From positions 68,068 through 94,762 of the forward strand of contig NW_006766970.1 of NCBI RefSeq assembly GCF_000275845.1: a stretch of DNA of 26,695 bases, read 5' to 3'. Position numbers and translations under genes: made by a program. The stretch comes from Dichomitus squalens LYAD-421 SS1 (Eukaryota > Basidiomycota > Agaricomycetes > Polyporales > Polyporaceae). The notes beneath the pieces are model-generated. The model was not told where the DNA came from. It made no database searches and saw only the letters and a list, made by a program, of their open reading frames with translations. Shown piece after piece: positions 9,164 through 20,534 of the stretch (within the stretch, counting starts at the first letter, position 1; each line of letters starts with the position of its first letter).

Positions 9164-12100
9164 ATGGCACCCTCTGCAGCACCTACCCCGTCCGCTCCTT
9201 CGACTAGTAAGCGCACCGCAAACTCAACGTCCGACCGGCCTGATAGGCAACGAGTGGAGGATATGGAAGTGAAGCCGTATGTCATTGTCAGCGACCTCGG
9301 CAAGGGCAGCTTTGCGACGGTATACCGAGGCTATCATGAGGTGCGCCCGCACATCCATTCCATCGCGAGCCGGACACACAATCCTCATTGAACCTCGCAC
9401 GAACTATCGTATACAGCAAACACATCACCAGGTCGCAATCAAGACAGTCAACAGGAGCGGCCTCAGCCCGAAGCTCTTCGACAATCTCCAGGGCGAGATC
9501 GAGATCCTCAAGAGCCTCTCCCATCGGCATATCACCCGACTGCTAGATGTCATAGTGCGTCTTCTCTTCTTCTGCCGCGTCGATCATCGGGGTATGAGGC
9601 AGGCTCGCTCACGCAAATGCGGGTGCAGCGCGCCGAGCGGAACATATACCTGATAATGGAGTTCTGCGCCGGGGGCGATCTCGCGAACTACATCAAGAGG
9701 CGGGGGCGCGTGGAAGGCCTCGAGTATATACCCTCGCCCGGTGCGGCTCCGACCTATTACCCTCACCCGAAGTCGGGAGGCTTGGATGAGATCGTTGTAC
9801 GGAGCTTTCTACGGCAACTAGGTAGGTAGTCTCCTCTCGCGCCCCGTCCATCATGTGGTCTCTGACGTACAGCCAGCGCGTGCGATCAAGTTCCTTCGAC
9901 AACGGAATCTCATACATCGAGACATCAAGCCCCAGAACCTCTTGCTGAACCCTGCCGGTCCGGACGAGTACTCGAGAGGGCACCCGTTAGGCGTCCCTGT
10001 GCTGAAGGTCGCGGACTTCGGGTTCGCTCGGTTCCTCCCACAGGCCATGATGGCGGAGACTTTGTGCGGCTCACCGTAAGTAGCAGCGAGTCCATGTGAT
10101 TTGATGCGTTATCTGAAGTTTCGTAGACTCTACATGGCACCGGAGATTTTGAGCTACCAGAAGTACGACTCGAAAGCCGACCTCTGGTCCGTCGGCGCAG
10201 TGCTCTACGAGATGGCTGTTGGGAAGCCCCCCTTCCGTGCCCAGAACCACATTGAGCTCCTCAAGAAGATCGATAACTCGAAGGGCATCAAGTTTCCCGA
10301 CGAGGACCCAGCCATGCACCAGCGTGCCCAAGCGAGAGGCGAGGAGCTCAAGATCGTGCCCCCCGACATCAAGATACTGATCCGGAGCCTGCTCAAGCGG
10401 GTCCCTGCGGAGCGCTCGAGCTTTGAGGAGTTCTTCACGAGCACGGCGATGGTCAAATCCAAGTTTCCGCGGCCGAGGGAGCCGACGCCTCCTCCTCCAG
10501 ATGAATACGATGAGGACCCGGATCGGGTGCCAGAGCACTATAAGAGGATTCCGCCGGAGGTGCTGGACCCCAAGGCGATGATTCCACCTGCCAAGATCAA
10601 ATTTAGGCGTAGGTCATCGCAGGGCGTGCCAGAGGGCGCATTGCAGGATGGGTAGGTCACAGCAGTCCGTATGTAGCTTGCTCGGGCATTCTGTCCTGAC
10701 TCTGCGTCAGTTTTGCCGACAACGTCGCTGGACCCTCACGCTCTCCTCCGGCATACTCCCCACAGTTCAGCCCTGTTCCGAAGACCAAACCACTATCGCC
10801 GGACACGTCGCTTATCCCCGGAGAGACGGAGGAGGATGGCGCGCTGCGGCGAGAATACGTCCTCGTAGGGGATAGGCAGGCGGTCGAGATCAACCGTGCT
10901 GTGGACGGTACGTCTCTTCGGGGGTTGACTGTACACACCGTCGCCCTCATCACTTCTTCGCAGAAATCACGTCCCGCAGAAAACCTTTGCGCGATCGTAA
11001 GCCGTCTCCATTGCCGGAAGAGGCGGTCAGCCCTGCAGTGGAGACTTCACCATACGACCTCACGAGCCCGGCAAATGCCAACACCACGTTTCCGCCACCA
11101 CCTAACGTCAACCTGCCACCACTGTCGTCGTCCCCGTCTAGCGCAGTTGCGCGTGCGAACGGCAACGCCCTCACACGAGCGATCAGCATGGCGACCGGAA
11201 TCCTGCGCGGATCGAGACGACGGCCGTCTTCATACCAGCACGATTACACCCCGTCCTCGCCTCGACGGTTACAGACGTTTGGAGGCGCCCGCGGGCAGGG
11301 GTTGGGGCTGGAGCTGCAGGGCGTGAGGGAAGCGGAGGAGGACGAGCTCCTCACGTCGCTCGAGGAGCTCGCGCAGAAGACGGAGGTGCTGACGCACTGG
11401 GCGGACGAGATGTATGACTACGTGAAGGCGTTCCCGCAAAGTGAGTCTCGACGCCACATAGTCCCTTCTTTGTCTCTGAGCGGTGCATTGACCGGATTGT
11501 GATGCATCGGCAGAACCGCTCCCGGACCCGACGAAGTTCTCGCGGCGGGAAGGGGAGACGGAGCGCCTGGCCGCGCGGCGGAAGAACGCGGACATCCAAG
11601 CAGAGTACAACGCGATGACGTGCGTCGCGCTGTATATGCTCCTCATGTCGTTCTCGCAGAAGGGCATCGACAAGCTGCGGAACTACCACGAGCACCTGCA
11701 GATGCGCGACCCAGACGGGGAGCTCGAGGTCAGCGAGGGCTTCGACGAAGGTACGTTGCGCATCTGTCGAGCCGTACGAGGTGGGTGCAGACGCTCATGT
11801 TGTGGAGTGGCCAACAGCGCTGTCGTGGTTCAAGGAACATTTTATCAAGTGCCACGATCGTGCGGCGTTAGTCAAGACCTGGCTTCCTGCACAGTACACG
11901 GGTCCGCCGACGTTCTTGGATCAACTCGTATACGACCGGGCTCTGCTTCTCGTGAGTCAACAGTAACGCATCACGATACTGATTCAGAGCGCTCATTGCT
12001 CTGTAGAGCCGGACTGCTGCCCGTAAAGAGCTGCTGGACCAAGCGACGTCCCCAGATGAGTGCGAGAAGCTTTACGAGGAGTCGCTTTGGTGCCTATATG

Positions 12101-12421
12101 CGCTCCGGGATGACCTTCTCCAAGCAGACAACCCCTTCTTGAATGAAGACCGGAACACGATCTCGACCTGTGAGTACTTTGTCGTGTATTGCTTGGGTTC
12201 TGTTATAGCTGATAGCGCCGCCGTCGTTGTCAGGGATTAAGCGCACGAAGCTCCGCCTGGTCCGGTGTCGCGCCCGCATGGGCATGACCGACCGCGAACG
12301 CGTCAAGGACGCCAAGCGTGACGACAACCTCACCGACGTTCCGCGAATACCCGCCCCGTGGGATGTGGCTGATGCGGCTGGCGAAATGCCTCCTCAAGGA
12401 CCCGATATTCGGAGTCCTTAA
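9164..12421 (+). CDS. ATG1: Autophagy-initiating serine/threonine kinase Atg1 (ULK family)
   Basis: Eleven exons: 9164-9340, 9417-9554, 9629-9821, 9877-10075, 10127-10651, 10711-10907, 10964-11440, 11514-11750, 11818-11951, 12007-12169, 12234-12421; 875 residues. Atg1 with Atg13 and the scaffold proteins starts phagophore formation. Kinase domain about 39-360: Gly loop [10 protein letters not shown] (45-54), Lys68 in [12 protein letters not shown] with Asp185, DFG 216-218, activation loop [14 protein letters not shown] with Thr231 at the site of the yeast activating autophosphorylation. An insert around [16 protein letters not shown] before FLRQLARAIKF is usual in filamentous fungi. REYVLV (YVLV 460-463) matches the position and form of the Atg8-interacting motif of yeast Atg1. 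The Ser/Pro-rich linker is followed by a C-terminal helical domain (about 540-850; [46 protein letters not shown]) that binds Atg13. All splice phases agree. Confidence 0.94.
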
Positions 12422-12979
12422 CGCTGGTTTGTATCATCAGTCCAATCACTTTGCCTCCGTGATTGTCGTCACTCCTATCCTAGATGTGCGTTTTCTGTGT
12501 ATTCTATCGTTATCGTAACCTAGTCAGGATCTGCTGCGACGATTATTTATTCCTTCTCATCCACGGCCCCATCATGCTGATTTTCTCATGGTCTTTCTCA
12601 TGGTCTACTTCACCTGTCTCCTGCGTCGTCCTCGTTTCTGCTCTCATCTCGGCCGCATTATATGGATACAATAGCTCGGACAAGTGTGGATACTGCTTGC
12701 GGTCGTTGCGCCGTTATCCATACACATCCAACATTCCCCGTGTTTACCATCAAATGTGACATCAGCATCTGTACTAGTATGTACCTGCATCATACAGACT
12801 CATTCCACCCGAAGCTTTTCATAGGGTAAGGGCAGTCCTAGCCACGGTGGCCATGGTTGCATTTGCTTCCACGTCCTCCGAGTTCACTCAATTGACAATA
12901 TGGTCCAACCTGTGGGCGTCGGCCTGGCTCGCGCCCGCAACGCGCCTACATTTTGTTGTTCTTGCTCAAGGGGTTTAAC
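12422..12979. other. ATG1 3' flank up to the right repeat arm
   Basis: About 560 bp follow the ATG1 stop. The first part is T/C-rich (for example repeated ttctcatggtc at 12583-12605) and is presumably 3' UTR. No conserved protein-coding frame was found. The inverted repeat arm begins around 12980. Confidence 0.5.
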
Positions 12980-15418
12980 CCAATCATGTCAATATCATCG
13001 CCACGACCCCGATACGATCTGATATATCTTGTCTTCGCCTCAAGTAGGCTGGTTCGTTTGCAATTGCCTGCAGCGATCTCAATCTCATCTGAGTAGATGT
13101 TGTCACAGGAGGCGCGGTCGGGGGCACCGTGACCCTCGTACTCAGCCACTTGCGATGCTCATCACGGCCATGGGCACCTTCGGGTTCGACGTGGACCGTA
13201 GTGAGCGTCCGGACGAATATATTTCCGTACAGCCAGGCTGTGAGGTTGGATATTGCGTAGACAGAGGATACGTCTCATGACAATGTAGACATTACATAAC
13301 TTGTGTAGACTGCGACACGGACGACGTCATGGCTCGAACCAGTCGTCAATCGACATCGATGATGCTGGACTGCCCCACAACGACCCGTGTTCACTCCGAG
13401 CAGACAGACCCGAGATAATACATGCATTGTTGTACAATGAGATAACGGCGAGATGACAGCAGTAGCAAACGACATGGCAGACGGACGATGCAAGATGTGA
13501 CAGCATGATAACAAGATGGAAATAAGCATGGGAAATATAAGCGTGAAAGAGGGGGCGGCGAATGCCAGGGGGCAGAGACAGTACTTGATGCCAGGCAGGA
13601 TATCCCTGGGATGCTAGCAGCATCGTCCATCTTGTGGCCAAAGCGCAAAGGGTATCTCGGATAAGACGAACGCGCGACAAGTAACCCGTTGCGCGCCTGC
13701 CAGCAACTCACAAATAGTCGTGGTCGCTGCCTTGCCCCGCAGGTGGTACCGGAGCACCAGACAGTGTCTTCAGACGCTTGCTGCTGCGAGATGGCTTGGT
13801 GTCGCTCAGCTTGCGCTTCAAGTTCGCAGCCATAGGCACCGGCTGATTCGCCGTCGCTTGCTCACGAGATTGTACGGACTGTTGCGACGGACCGCCAAGA
13901 GCAGTAGTATTCATCGCACTAACCTTGCGATTGGCGGTATGCCTTGAATCCTTATCACGCCCCCGCTTGCGGGTAGCGGTTGAACCCCGTCCTGATCCTC
14001 CCGGACCTGCAGTATGTCCTGACACACTGTTAGCTTGCGTCCGCGAAAGCTGGGATGGGGTCGGAATGTCCCCCCGGTTGGTGGAACGAGGGTCAGTAGG
14101 GCGCAGATGTTCCGGATCTAATTCGATGGGATTGTCGCGATGGTCGACCAGATATTGCAGGATGAGGCGCTGTACAGCTTCATGGAGGTGATCACGCTTG
14201 AGTCTGCCCTCCCACAGGGCGTATTCCGAACGAACATGCTGCGAGATTCGCCACATGAGCACGGCGACATCCTGCATGTCTCGGCAAAAGAGACGAAGCC
14301 ACTTCGACTTTCGGGCGTTTATAATGACACCACGGGTTTCTTCCGCATCGTCAGGCTCGTCATCTGGGATGTCATGCGAGAGTAGAATTTTCCATACGTC
14401 GGCGCAAGCATGGGATGCATAGTGTTCTCTTGGAGATGCGACTGGCTGCACGCCGAGGAGAGCGTACACCATAGTCCAGTATACGGACTCTACGTCATGT
14501 TCCGGTCGATGAACAAACGCCGGTAATTTTGCGTCGTCGATGTCGTCAGGATTCTCGGTGGGAGGGCGGCCACCGTGGCATTCGGGGGCTCCAGGCTGGT
14601 CGTTGTACCGATCATACCGCTCCTGTCCATGTACAGCGATGTACAAGTTCAGAGCGTCGTCAGTGAGCCTTGGCATGGGCGTGCCTCGCAACGAATCTGT
14701 GGCGGTGATTACCCTTCCAAGACTGACGCTTCGTGCAATGAATATAGGTGTCCCCTAAGAGTATATCGCGTCAGACCGAGTAGACAAGAAACAGACCGTC
14801 GAGACATACCGTGCGTTCCTTCAGTTCGCCACCCGTGACCTGCACTCGTGCAGCATTGTCGAAGTCGATTAATAGGCAAGCAGGAAACCGTTCTTCGGCC
14901 GGCCTACACAATTCTTATCAATGTGTTCGGCTCCTTACTGTGAAACCAGCTCACCTCTTGCTTCCACGGAGCACATCCCGGATCGACACAGGCGTCTTCT
15001 CAGAGACAGGTCTCCCACTCACTCCGCCCCACTTTGGGTACATCAGGAAATTATATAGGCTCATGTCCCGGTGCAGTACTTTGCGCTCCAGCAGCACCGT
15101 GCGGTGAACTGCCACATCCATGTCAGCGTCGCGACTACACTTCATCAAGAGATGCCCGTACCTTCTAACGCATCGTATACCGCCTCCAATAGATCATTCA
15201 CTGTCTTCGCATCCAGAAGACAAGAGCCGGAATCGAACAATGCGAACCGCTCTTTCGTTCGCACCGTCTCTTCACCTCGCGCAGCGCACTTGATCGTCTC
15301 GTTGTTGGTCGTGACGTGTTCCGCACCCTTCAGACGCACGACTCCCAGCACGTCGCCGTCGCCGTGAACGTGGGCCAAGATCTCTTCCTCCTTGCACCGA
15401 CGCTGGTGGTGACGATAC
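12980..15418 (-). repeat. Right arm of the large inverted segmental duplication
   Basis: This is the reverse complement of about 20-2480. Near-identity runs from about 14720 up to 15418, where the assembly gap begins, so the true extent of homology on that side is unknown. The arm includes FunK1 copy 2 and the membrane-gene remnant at 13092-13280. The TIR element of the left side (2576-3029) has no counterpart here, so it inserted after, or independently of, the duplication. Confidence 0.85.
13092..13280 (+). pseudogene. Degraded C-terminal fragment of a membrane-protein gene (copy 2 side)
   Basis: On the plus strand, GGAGGCGCGGTCGGGGGCACC near 13110 matches the membrane segment of the intact gene at 24672-26432. 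It is followed shortly by LITAMGTFGFDVDRSERPD (compare PITALEAFGLDLNERPD there). The TAG that ends the intact gene and the copy 1 remnant is CAG here (about 13241-13243), so the frame runs on to a TGA at 13278-13280. The cytoplasmic tail between the two motifs is deleted, as in the copy 1 remnant, so the deletion predates the duplication of the two arms. It lies tail-to-tail with FunK1 copy 2. Confidence 0.7.
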
Positions 15419-16884
15419 NNNNNNNNNNNNNNNNNNNNNNNNNNNNNNNNNNNNNNNNNNNNNNNNNNNNNNNNNNNNNNNNNNNNNNNNNNNNNNNNNN
15501 NNNNNNNNNNNNNNNNNNNNNNNNNNNNNNNNNNNNNNNNNNNNNNNNNNNNNNNNNNNNNNNNNNNNNNNNNNNNNNNNNNNNNNNNNNNNNNNNNNNN
15601 NNNNNNNNNNNNNNNNNNNNNNNNNNNNNNNNNNNNNNNNNNNNNNNNNNNNNNNNNNNNNNNNNNNNNNNNNNNNNNNNNNNNNNNNNNNNNNNNNNNN
15701 NNNNNNNNNNNNNNNNNNNNNNNNNNNNNNNNNNNNNNNNNNNNNNNNNNNNNNNNNNNNNNNNNNNNNNNNNNNNNNNNNNNNNNNNNNNNNNNNNNNN
15801 NNNNNNNNNNNNNNNNNNNNNNNNNNNNNNNNNNNNNNNNNNNNNNNNNNNNNNNNNNNNNNNNNNNNNNNNNNNNNNNNNNNNNNNNNNNNNNNNNNNN
15901 NNNNNNNNNNNNNNNNNNNNNNNNNNNNNNNNNNNNNNNNNNNNNNNNNNNNNNNNNNNNNNNNNNNNNNNNNNNNNNNNNNNNNNNNNNNNNNNNNNNN
16001 NNNNNNNNNNNNNNNNNNNNNNNNNNNNNNNNNNNNNNNNNNNNNNNNNNNNNNNNNNNNNNNNNNNNNNNNNNNNNNNNNNNNNNNNNNNNNNNNNNNN
16101 NNNNNNNNNNNNNNNNNNNNNNNNNNNNNNNNNNNNNNNNNNNNNNNNNNNNNNNNNNNNNNNNNNNNNNNNNNNNNNNNNNNNNNNNNNNNNNNNNNNN
16201 NNNNNNNNNNNNNNNNNNNNNNNNNNNNNNNNNNNNNNNNNNNNNNNNNNNNNNNNNNNNNNNNNNNNNNNNNNNNNNNNNNNNNNNNNNNNNNNNNNNN
16301 NNNNNNNNNNNNNNNNNNNNNNNNNNNNNNNNNNNNNNNNNNNNNNNNNNNNNNNNNNNNNNNNNNNNNNNNGTGCAGACGAGGAGTGGTTGATGAATGT
16401 CATGTGCCCTGGTTCGCCAGCAGGAACGCGATGTCGTGAGCGTAGCTTCTCCTGCATGTCTGCGGTGAGGGTTTCTGAAGATGCGTCAGGTGTCGTAAGA
16501 GAAATGGGGAAGACTTTATGACGAACCGTACAACGCTTCGCTCATAGTGGTCAAGAGGGAAGCAAGAGACTGATACATGTTCTTCTCGGTAGTTCCAATG
16601 TTCTGAATCCTCTCGACTTTCTCTAGCATCTCTTCGGTTGCGTGAAACGTCGGCGGGGAGCGTAGGTGATTGGCCAAGAAGTCTTCGTCGACGTCCTCGG
16701 TATTCGCTTCCAGAGGATCTGCGATGGCCTGATGGTTAGTCGGGAGAGGATGGCCAGCTTCGTTCTGCGTATACATACCGTAGCTCCCAATGGACTCCGA
16801 CTGTCCACAGCCCTCGTGGTTCGCCTCGACCTCCTCCGGCGGAGACGACATGGGACTGCGTGAGCTTGGGATCACGGCAGTCAT
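13708..16884 (-). CDS. FunK1-type fungal-specific protein kinase, copy 2 (interrupted by assembly gap)
   Basis: Exons in transcription order: 16884-16527, 16459 into the gap, then gap to 15162, 15108-14955, 14903-14810, 14754-13708. The N-terminal exons encode an acidic, Ser/Pro-rich leader and then EALYDMQEKLRSRHRVPAG, a typical region before a FunK1 kinase lobe. The intron at 16526-16460 has a CTGAC branch site. After the gap come the same features as copy 1: alpha-C-like KEEEILAHV, HRDMSLYNFL, DFDNA, GTPIFIARSVSLG, PEHDVESVYWTMVYALL and a basic tail with KRKLSDTKPSRSSKRLK. The last exon is 12 nt shorter than in copy 1 and strongly diverged in its first half. A TATATA at 16895-16900 lies too close to ATG 16884 to serve it, so translation may start at Met12 (16851). 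Joining across the gap is inferred from strand, order and frame. Substrate unknown. Confidence 0.8.
15419..16372. other. Assembly gap (954 N) inside FunK1 copy 2
   Basis: A run of 954 undetermined bases. It begins exactly where copy 2 matches position 20 of the window in the other repeat arm, and it hides the N-lobe of the kinase. The true length is unknown. Breakage inside a near-identical repeat is a common cause of such gaps. Confidence 0.98.
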
Positions 16885-17782
16885 CTTTTTGCGCTATATA
16901 TGTCTCTTCTGCCAGTGTCTCGAAAGGTCAGACACAGAATGCAGAGGAGGCCGTGGCCGATGGGTGAAGTGGTTATGATGGTTGTAAAGCGCCAAGTTCA
17001 CTCTCGGGGTAGGTGCGCCGGGGCCCAAGTGGGCGCCTGTTGTTTCTTTGTTCAACGATCCAGTCCAGGCCAACCGAACAACCCCAACTGCCGGATACCG
17101 GCAGCATCAAATGACTAGATCTTGTGATTATGAGAAGTGCGACTTTGTATACTCCGAGCTGATTCTGTAAGAGTCAGCGCCCCTTCAAGTTGGGTTCACA
17201 GGACAGATGAGCGGAACTTCAAACCATTATGTTGGATCCCGGCCTAGTCAAGTCTGGCAGGAGTCTGCGGAGAGCAAGGTTCAAGTTTATGCATCTCGCA
17301 GAGCCCTTGAGTAGACTCATTTCTTGTGCGTCAAACAACAGCTAAATATTTCAAGATACCTGAAGTATGATCCTGTGAAAGAGCTGGGGGCAAGCAAGGA
17401 CGTCGGGCGCGTTTGGCTCTAGAAGAGAGGGGAAGACACCGGGGGAATTGAAGTACAGGACGACGTGTCCCACCGTAGAGTCGGTATCGTGATCTGAGCC
17501 ACGTTGAGACAACCATGCGTGACCTCTTCATCCTACGTCAGCCGCACACTGCACAGTGAATGGGTTAGCATATAACACCTAAAGGAGATCGCGATGAGAA
17601 GAAAATGCCCGGGGGCTATGATGCGGAGTGTCCTGCCCGACGACCTCACGAGAAAGACCAGCCTGGTTTTTTACACTTCGCGAATTCGTTCATATTTGGA
17701 ACTGTTCCGCGCAATGATGATACATATCCGTCGCATTGTGGCAGGAACACACTCAACCCGTTCTGCGAATCAACAACTTCCC
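16885..17782. other. Intergenic region upstream of FunK1 copy 2 and downstream of the aldo-keto reductase
   Basis: About 900 bp lie between the FunK1 copy 2 start and the stop of the reductase gene, both on the minus strand. The only recognisable site is a TATATA (16895-16900) next to the kinase start. Several frames of 60-70 codons resemble nothing known. No repeat was recognised. Confidence 0.5.
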
Positions 17783-19278
17783 TCAGGGACGGATAGCCTG
17801 AGCCCTCGGCCACTTGTCGAAGTTGCCCGCCGAACGCGCCAGCAGGATATACTCCGTGCCGTCGCCCTACAGTCCAACTCAGCACCCACCCCATGCTCCC
17901 ACACCAGCACAGGAAAACACCGCTCACCACCATCGTGCTGGGGAACCCCGCGTCGAACGGCAGCACGCCCTCCAAGAACTTGATGTGCTCCTCGGTGAGT
18001 TTCACGTCCAGCGCCTCGATGTTCGCCTGCAGCTGCTCCGTCTTCCTGCACCCGATGATCGGGAACACGTAGGGAGTCTTCTGCATCACGTACGCGATCG
18101 CGACCGCCTGGATGCTCTTCGCGCCCACCTGCCGCTGCACGTCCTCGAGCGCCTTGCACACCTTGCGCTCGCTCTCCGTGCGCTCCCACGCGGGGCGGGA
18201 GATCGTGCGCCCGAGCTCGCCCGTCTGGCGGCGGCGCTCTTCCTCCTCGTCCGTGCGGACCCGACCTGCGGCGAGGACGTTCCAGGGGGCGAGCGCGAGG
18301 CCTGCAAGGAAGTAGTGTTCAGACGTCTTGTACTGGTGTGTTGGAGCTGGGCGGGGGACGCATATACGCACCTTCAGCGCGTGCCATGGGGAGGATGTCG
18401 CGCTCGAAGTCGCGCTGGAGGATGCTCCACGCGCCCTGGTAGATCACGAACGGCGTCTTGCCCGTGAGTCGCGCATACAGGTTCGCCTTGGACACGATCC
18501 ACGCGGGGGTGTCCGAGATACCCTGAGGATGCGGCAAGTGAGCCGGCTGCGACAACGCGGCTTGCGCCCAGTCCATGTCGGGCTTACCAAGTACAGAACC
18601 TTTCCTGAGGTCACGAGGTTGTGGAGGCCGTTCATGACTTCCTCTACGGAGGTGTCCCCGTCCCACTGGGGTAGAGGATCCGATAAGCCTATCACATCTG
18701 ATGCGGCATCTCGGCGAATAGGACTCACCCAGTGGACGTAGAGGATGTCGATGTAGTCCGTGCGCAACTTCTTCAGCGACGCCTCGACGGAGATGTGCAT
18801 CGCCTTGAGGTTGTTGCCCGTGTAGTGCACCTTTTGCTTGATGTCCTCGGCGTGCCTCTTGAAGTTGGTCGTGTACTGTTCGTATCCCACCAGCGTCAGC
18901 TGCCATCTCACGCAGTCGTGCGGCAGGTTCGACCCGCCCTCTGACGCGAGCGTGCAGGGTGCCTACCTTGGTCGCGACGACTATCTGGTCCCGGATCCCC
19001 CGCTTTTCCATCCACTCCCCAATGAACTCCTCAGAGGACTCATCCTGGTAGTTGTTCGCGGTGTCGATGAAGTTGCCCCCAGCCTCGTAGAATGCATCGA
19101 GGAGCGCAAAACTCGACTCCTTGTTCATCGCGCCCATACCGAGCTGCTCCCACTTGTCCCCGATGCTCATCGCTCCGAAGCAGATGGGGGAGACACGCAC
19201 GCCGGCGAGCGGCGAGAGCTGGCGGTAGCGGCCGAGCTTGGTCGGGGGCTCTGGGGCGGGGATCCAGATTTTGGACAT
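17783..19278 (-). CDS. Aldo-keto reductase, aryl-alcohol dehydrogenase type
   Basis: Exons in transcription order: 19278-18967, 18875-18729, 18665-18588, 18522-18372, 18301-17928, 17866-17783; 381 residues. It is a cytosolic NADPH-dependent reductase of the AAD (AKR9) group, which interconverts aryl aldehydes and alcohols such as veratryl compounds in wood- and litter-decay fungi; the natural substrate is not deducible. The catalytic tetrad is visible: Asp72 and Tyr77 (FIDTANNY), Lys104 (VVATK), His152 (LYVHW). The cofactor-binding end has VFPIIGCRKTEQLQANIEAL, and the C-terminus LLARSAGNFDKWP is typical. The length is usual for AADs. The start at 19278 is preferred over in-frame upstream ATGs because the family begins here and a TATA-like box lies just upstream. 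Divergent from the P450 gene. Confidence 0.92.
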
Positions 19279-19350
19279 GGTTCGTGGGTTTCTCTGAGTG
19301 CGAGGAGGGGATTCTGGGAGTTCCAGTGCCGTCCAAAACATATGGGGCTG

Positions 19351-19360
19351 TATTATATAC
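19351..19360 (-). promoter_or_regulatory. TATA box of the aldo-keto reductase gene
   Basis: The minus strand reads GTATATAATA about 73 nt before the start codon at 19278, a sensible distance for a core promoter with a short 5' UTR. Assignment is by motif and position only. Confidence 0.5.
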
Positions 19361-20534
19361 GGGGCGCATGGGACGCATCTGGTCAGGTGTATGACGTCGA
19401 GAGGCAGGTTGCCCCGCATGGTAGTCCGATGCGCCTTAGTAAGTCCATTTGTGTTCAAGTCAGTGAGAGGTTGCAGTCCAATGCGAGCGACGTCGGTGAC
19501 GAAGGGTAAGTCGAGCACAGGGCCTGCGGGTCCCGAGCGTATATCCCGATCGTGGATTTGAATGGGCGCGTCTGAAATGCGTGTTACCATAAATGGACGC
19601 CGTATCTGCTATCTCCAGCCTACGTAGTACGTACGCCATGAACGTTTCTCGACGTGACGAAGTTGCTTGCGGCGCGGCCGTACTTCATGTACGCCGCCCA
19701 ACAAGCCTTTATCCGACACATCACAGTTCATCATAGCTCATATCCACAGTGCGCGGGATCAGTGGCCTCAGCTGCAAGGATCGAAGCACCCTCGAGGGCA
19801 AGCCGGCCATAAGTCTCGTCTGCCAGTGCTGAGTTTTGTGACACCGATGATGATGGCATATCCATGCGGGCAACGACCTGACGTTCCGTTCACTCTCGCA
19901 AACACCTATTATCTGTGGCCTACGAGGTACGTGGTGAATTAGCGGTTGCTGTGCGATCTTGGTCTCACTCGGATAGGCGGTTTACCCTCCAGAGACGCTT
20001 TCCGCTCGAGTCACACATTATACGTGAACTGCCGCCGCTGCCCTTCACTCTTAATCTTCAATTGTCAATGATTACCTACAGCCAGTCAGAGGTTCTCGTT
20101 ACTATGATTGTGGAGTCTCCATTGCTTGGAGCCGTCTGCGCTGTGTTGTAGGATCCACCTGTTGTCTCGATGCCACTGTGTCGCAACCTGCGCCGCGTAT
20201 GCGAGCGAACAGAAGGACGGGCTTCCTCCCAGAATGGCTGCCTACCACGCCACGGATCGTGATTGCCCCCTCCCGGCTGCATTCTGACCGAAACGGTATC
20301 GGGGTGTGCTGACGTTTCGTGGGGATATGGGGGGACCGCGGAGTCTCGTATGTCACTCCGTCCTCACATGGGAATGTTACTACGACAGATGCAGAGCGTT
20401 CATTTCGCGTCACACGTCCATATTGGCATCCTCGGGCCCGCGCTGATAGGCTTTGTCTAGGTTCTATGTCCATATGAACATGCCCAACAGCGCGACCCCC
20501 ATGCCAACAGAGTCCACTTCTCTCGTTTGTGAGC
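19361..20534. other. Divergent intergenic region between aldo-keto reductase and P450
   Basis: About 1.2 kb lie between the divergent reductase and P450 genes and presumably hold both sets of upstream regulatory sites. A small near-palindrome, tacgtagtacgtacg, lies at about 19621-19635. No conserved frame was recognised; the frame of 213 codons on the minus strand (20102-20743) overlaps P450 exon 1 and has no family features. Confidence 0.5.

Noticed and set aside
15316..16521. Frames of about 400 codons on both strands between 15316 and 16521
   Set aside because: They are almost entirely N; only the FunK1 exon parts at the edges are real sequence.
18319..19590. 423-codon minus-strand frame extending the reductase N-terminus
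   Set aside because: The family starts at MSKIWIPAPEPP (19278), a TATA box lies inside the extension, and the frame reads through the intron at 18966-18876 only on another path.
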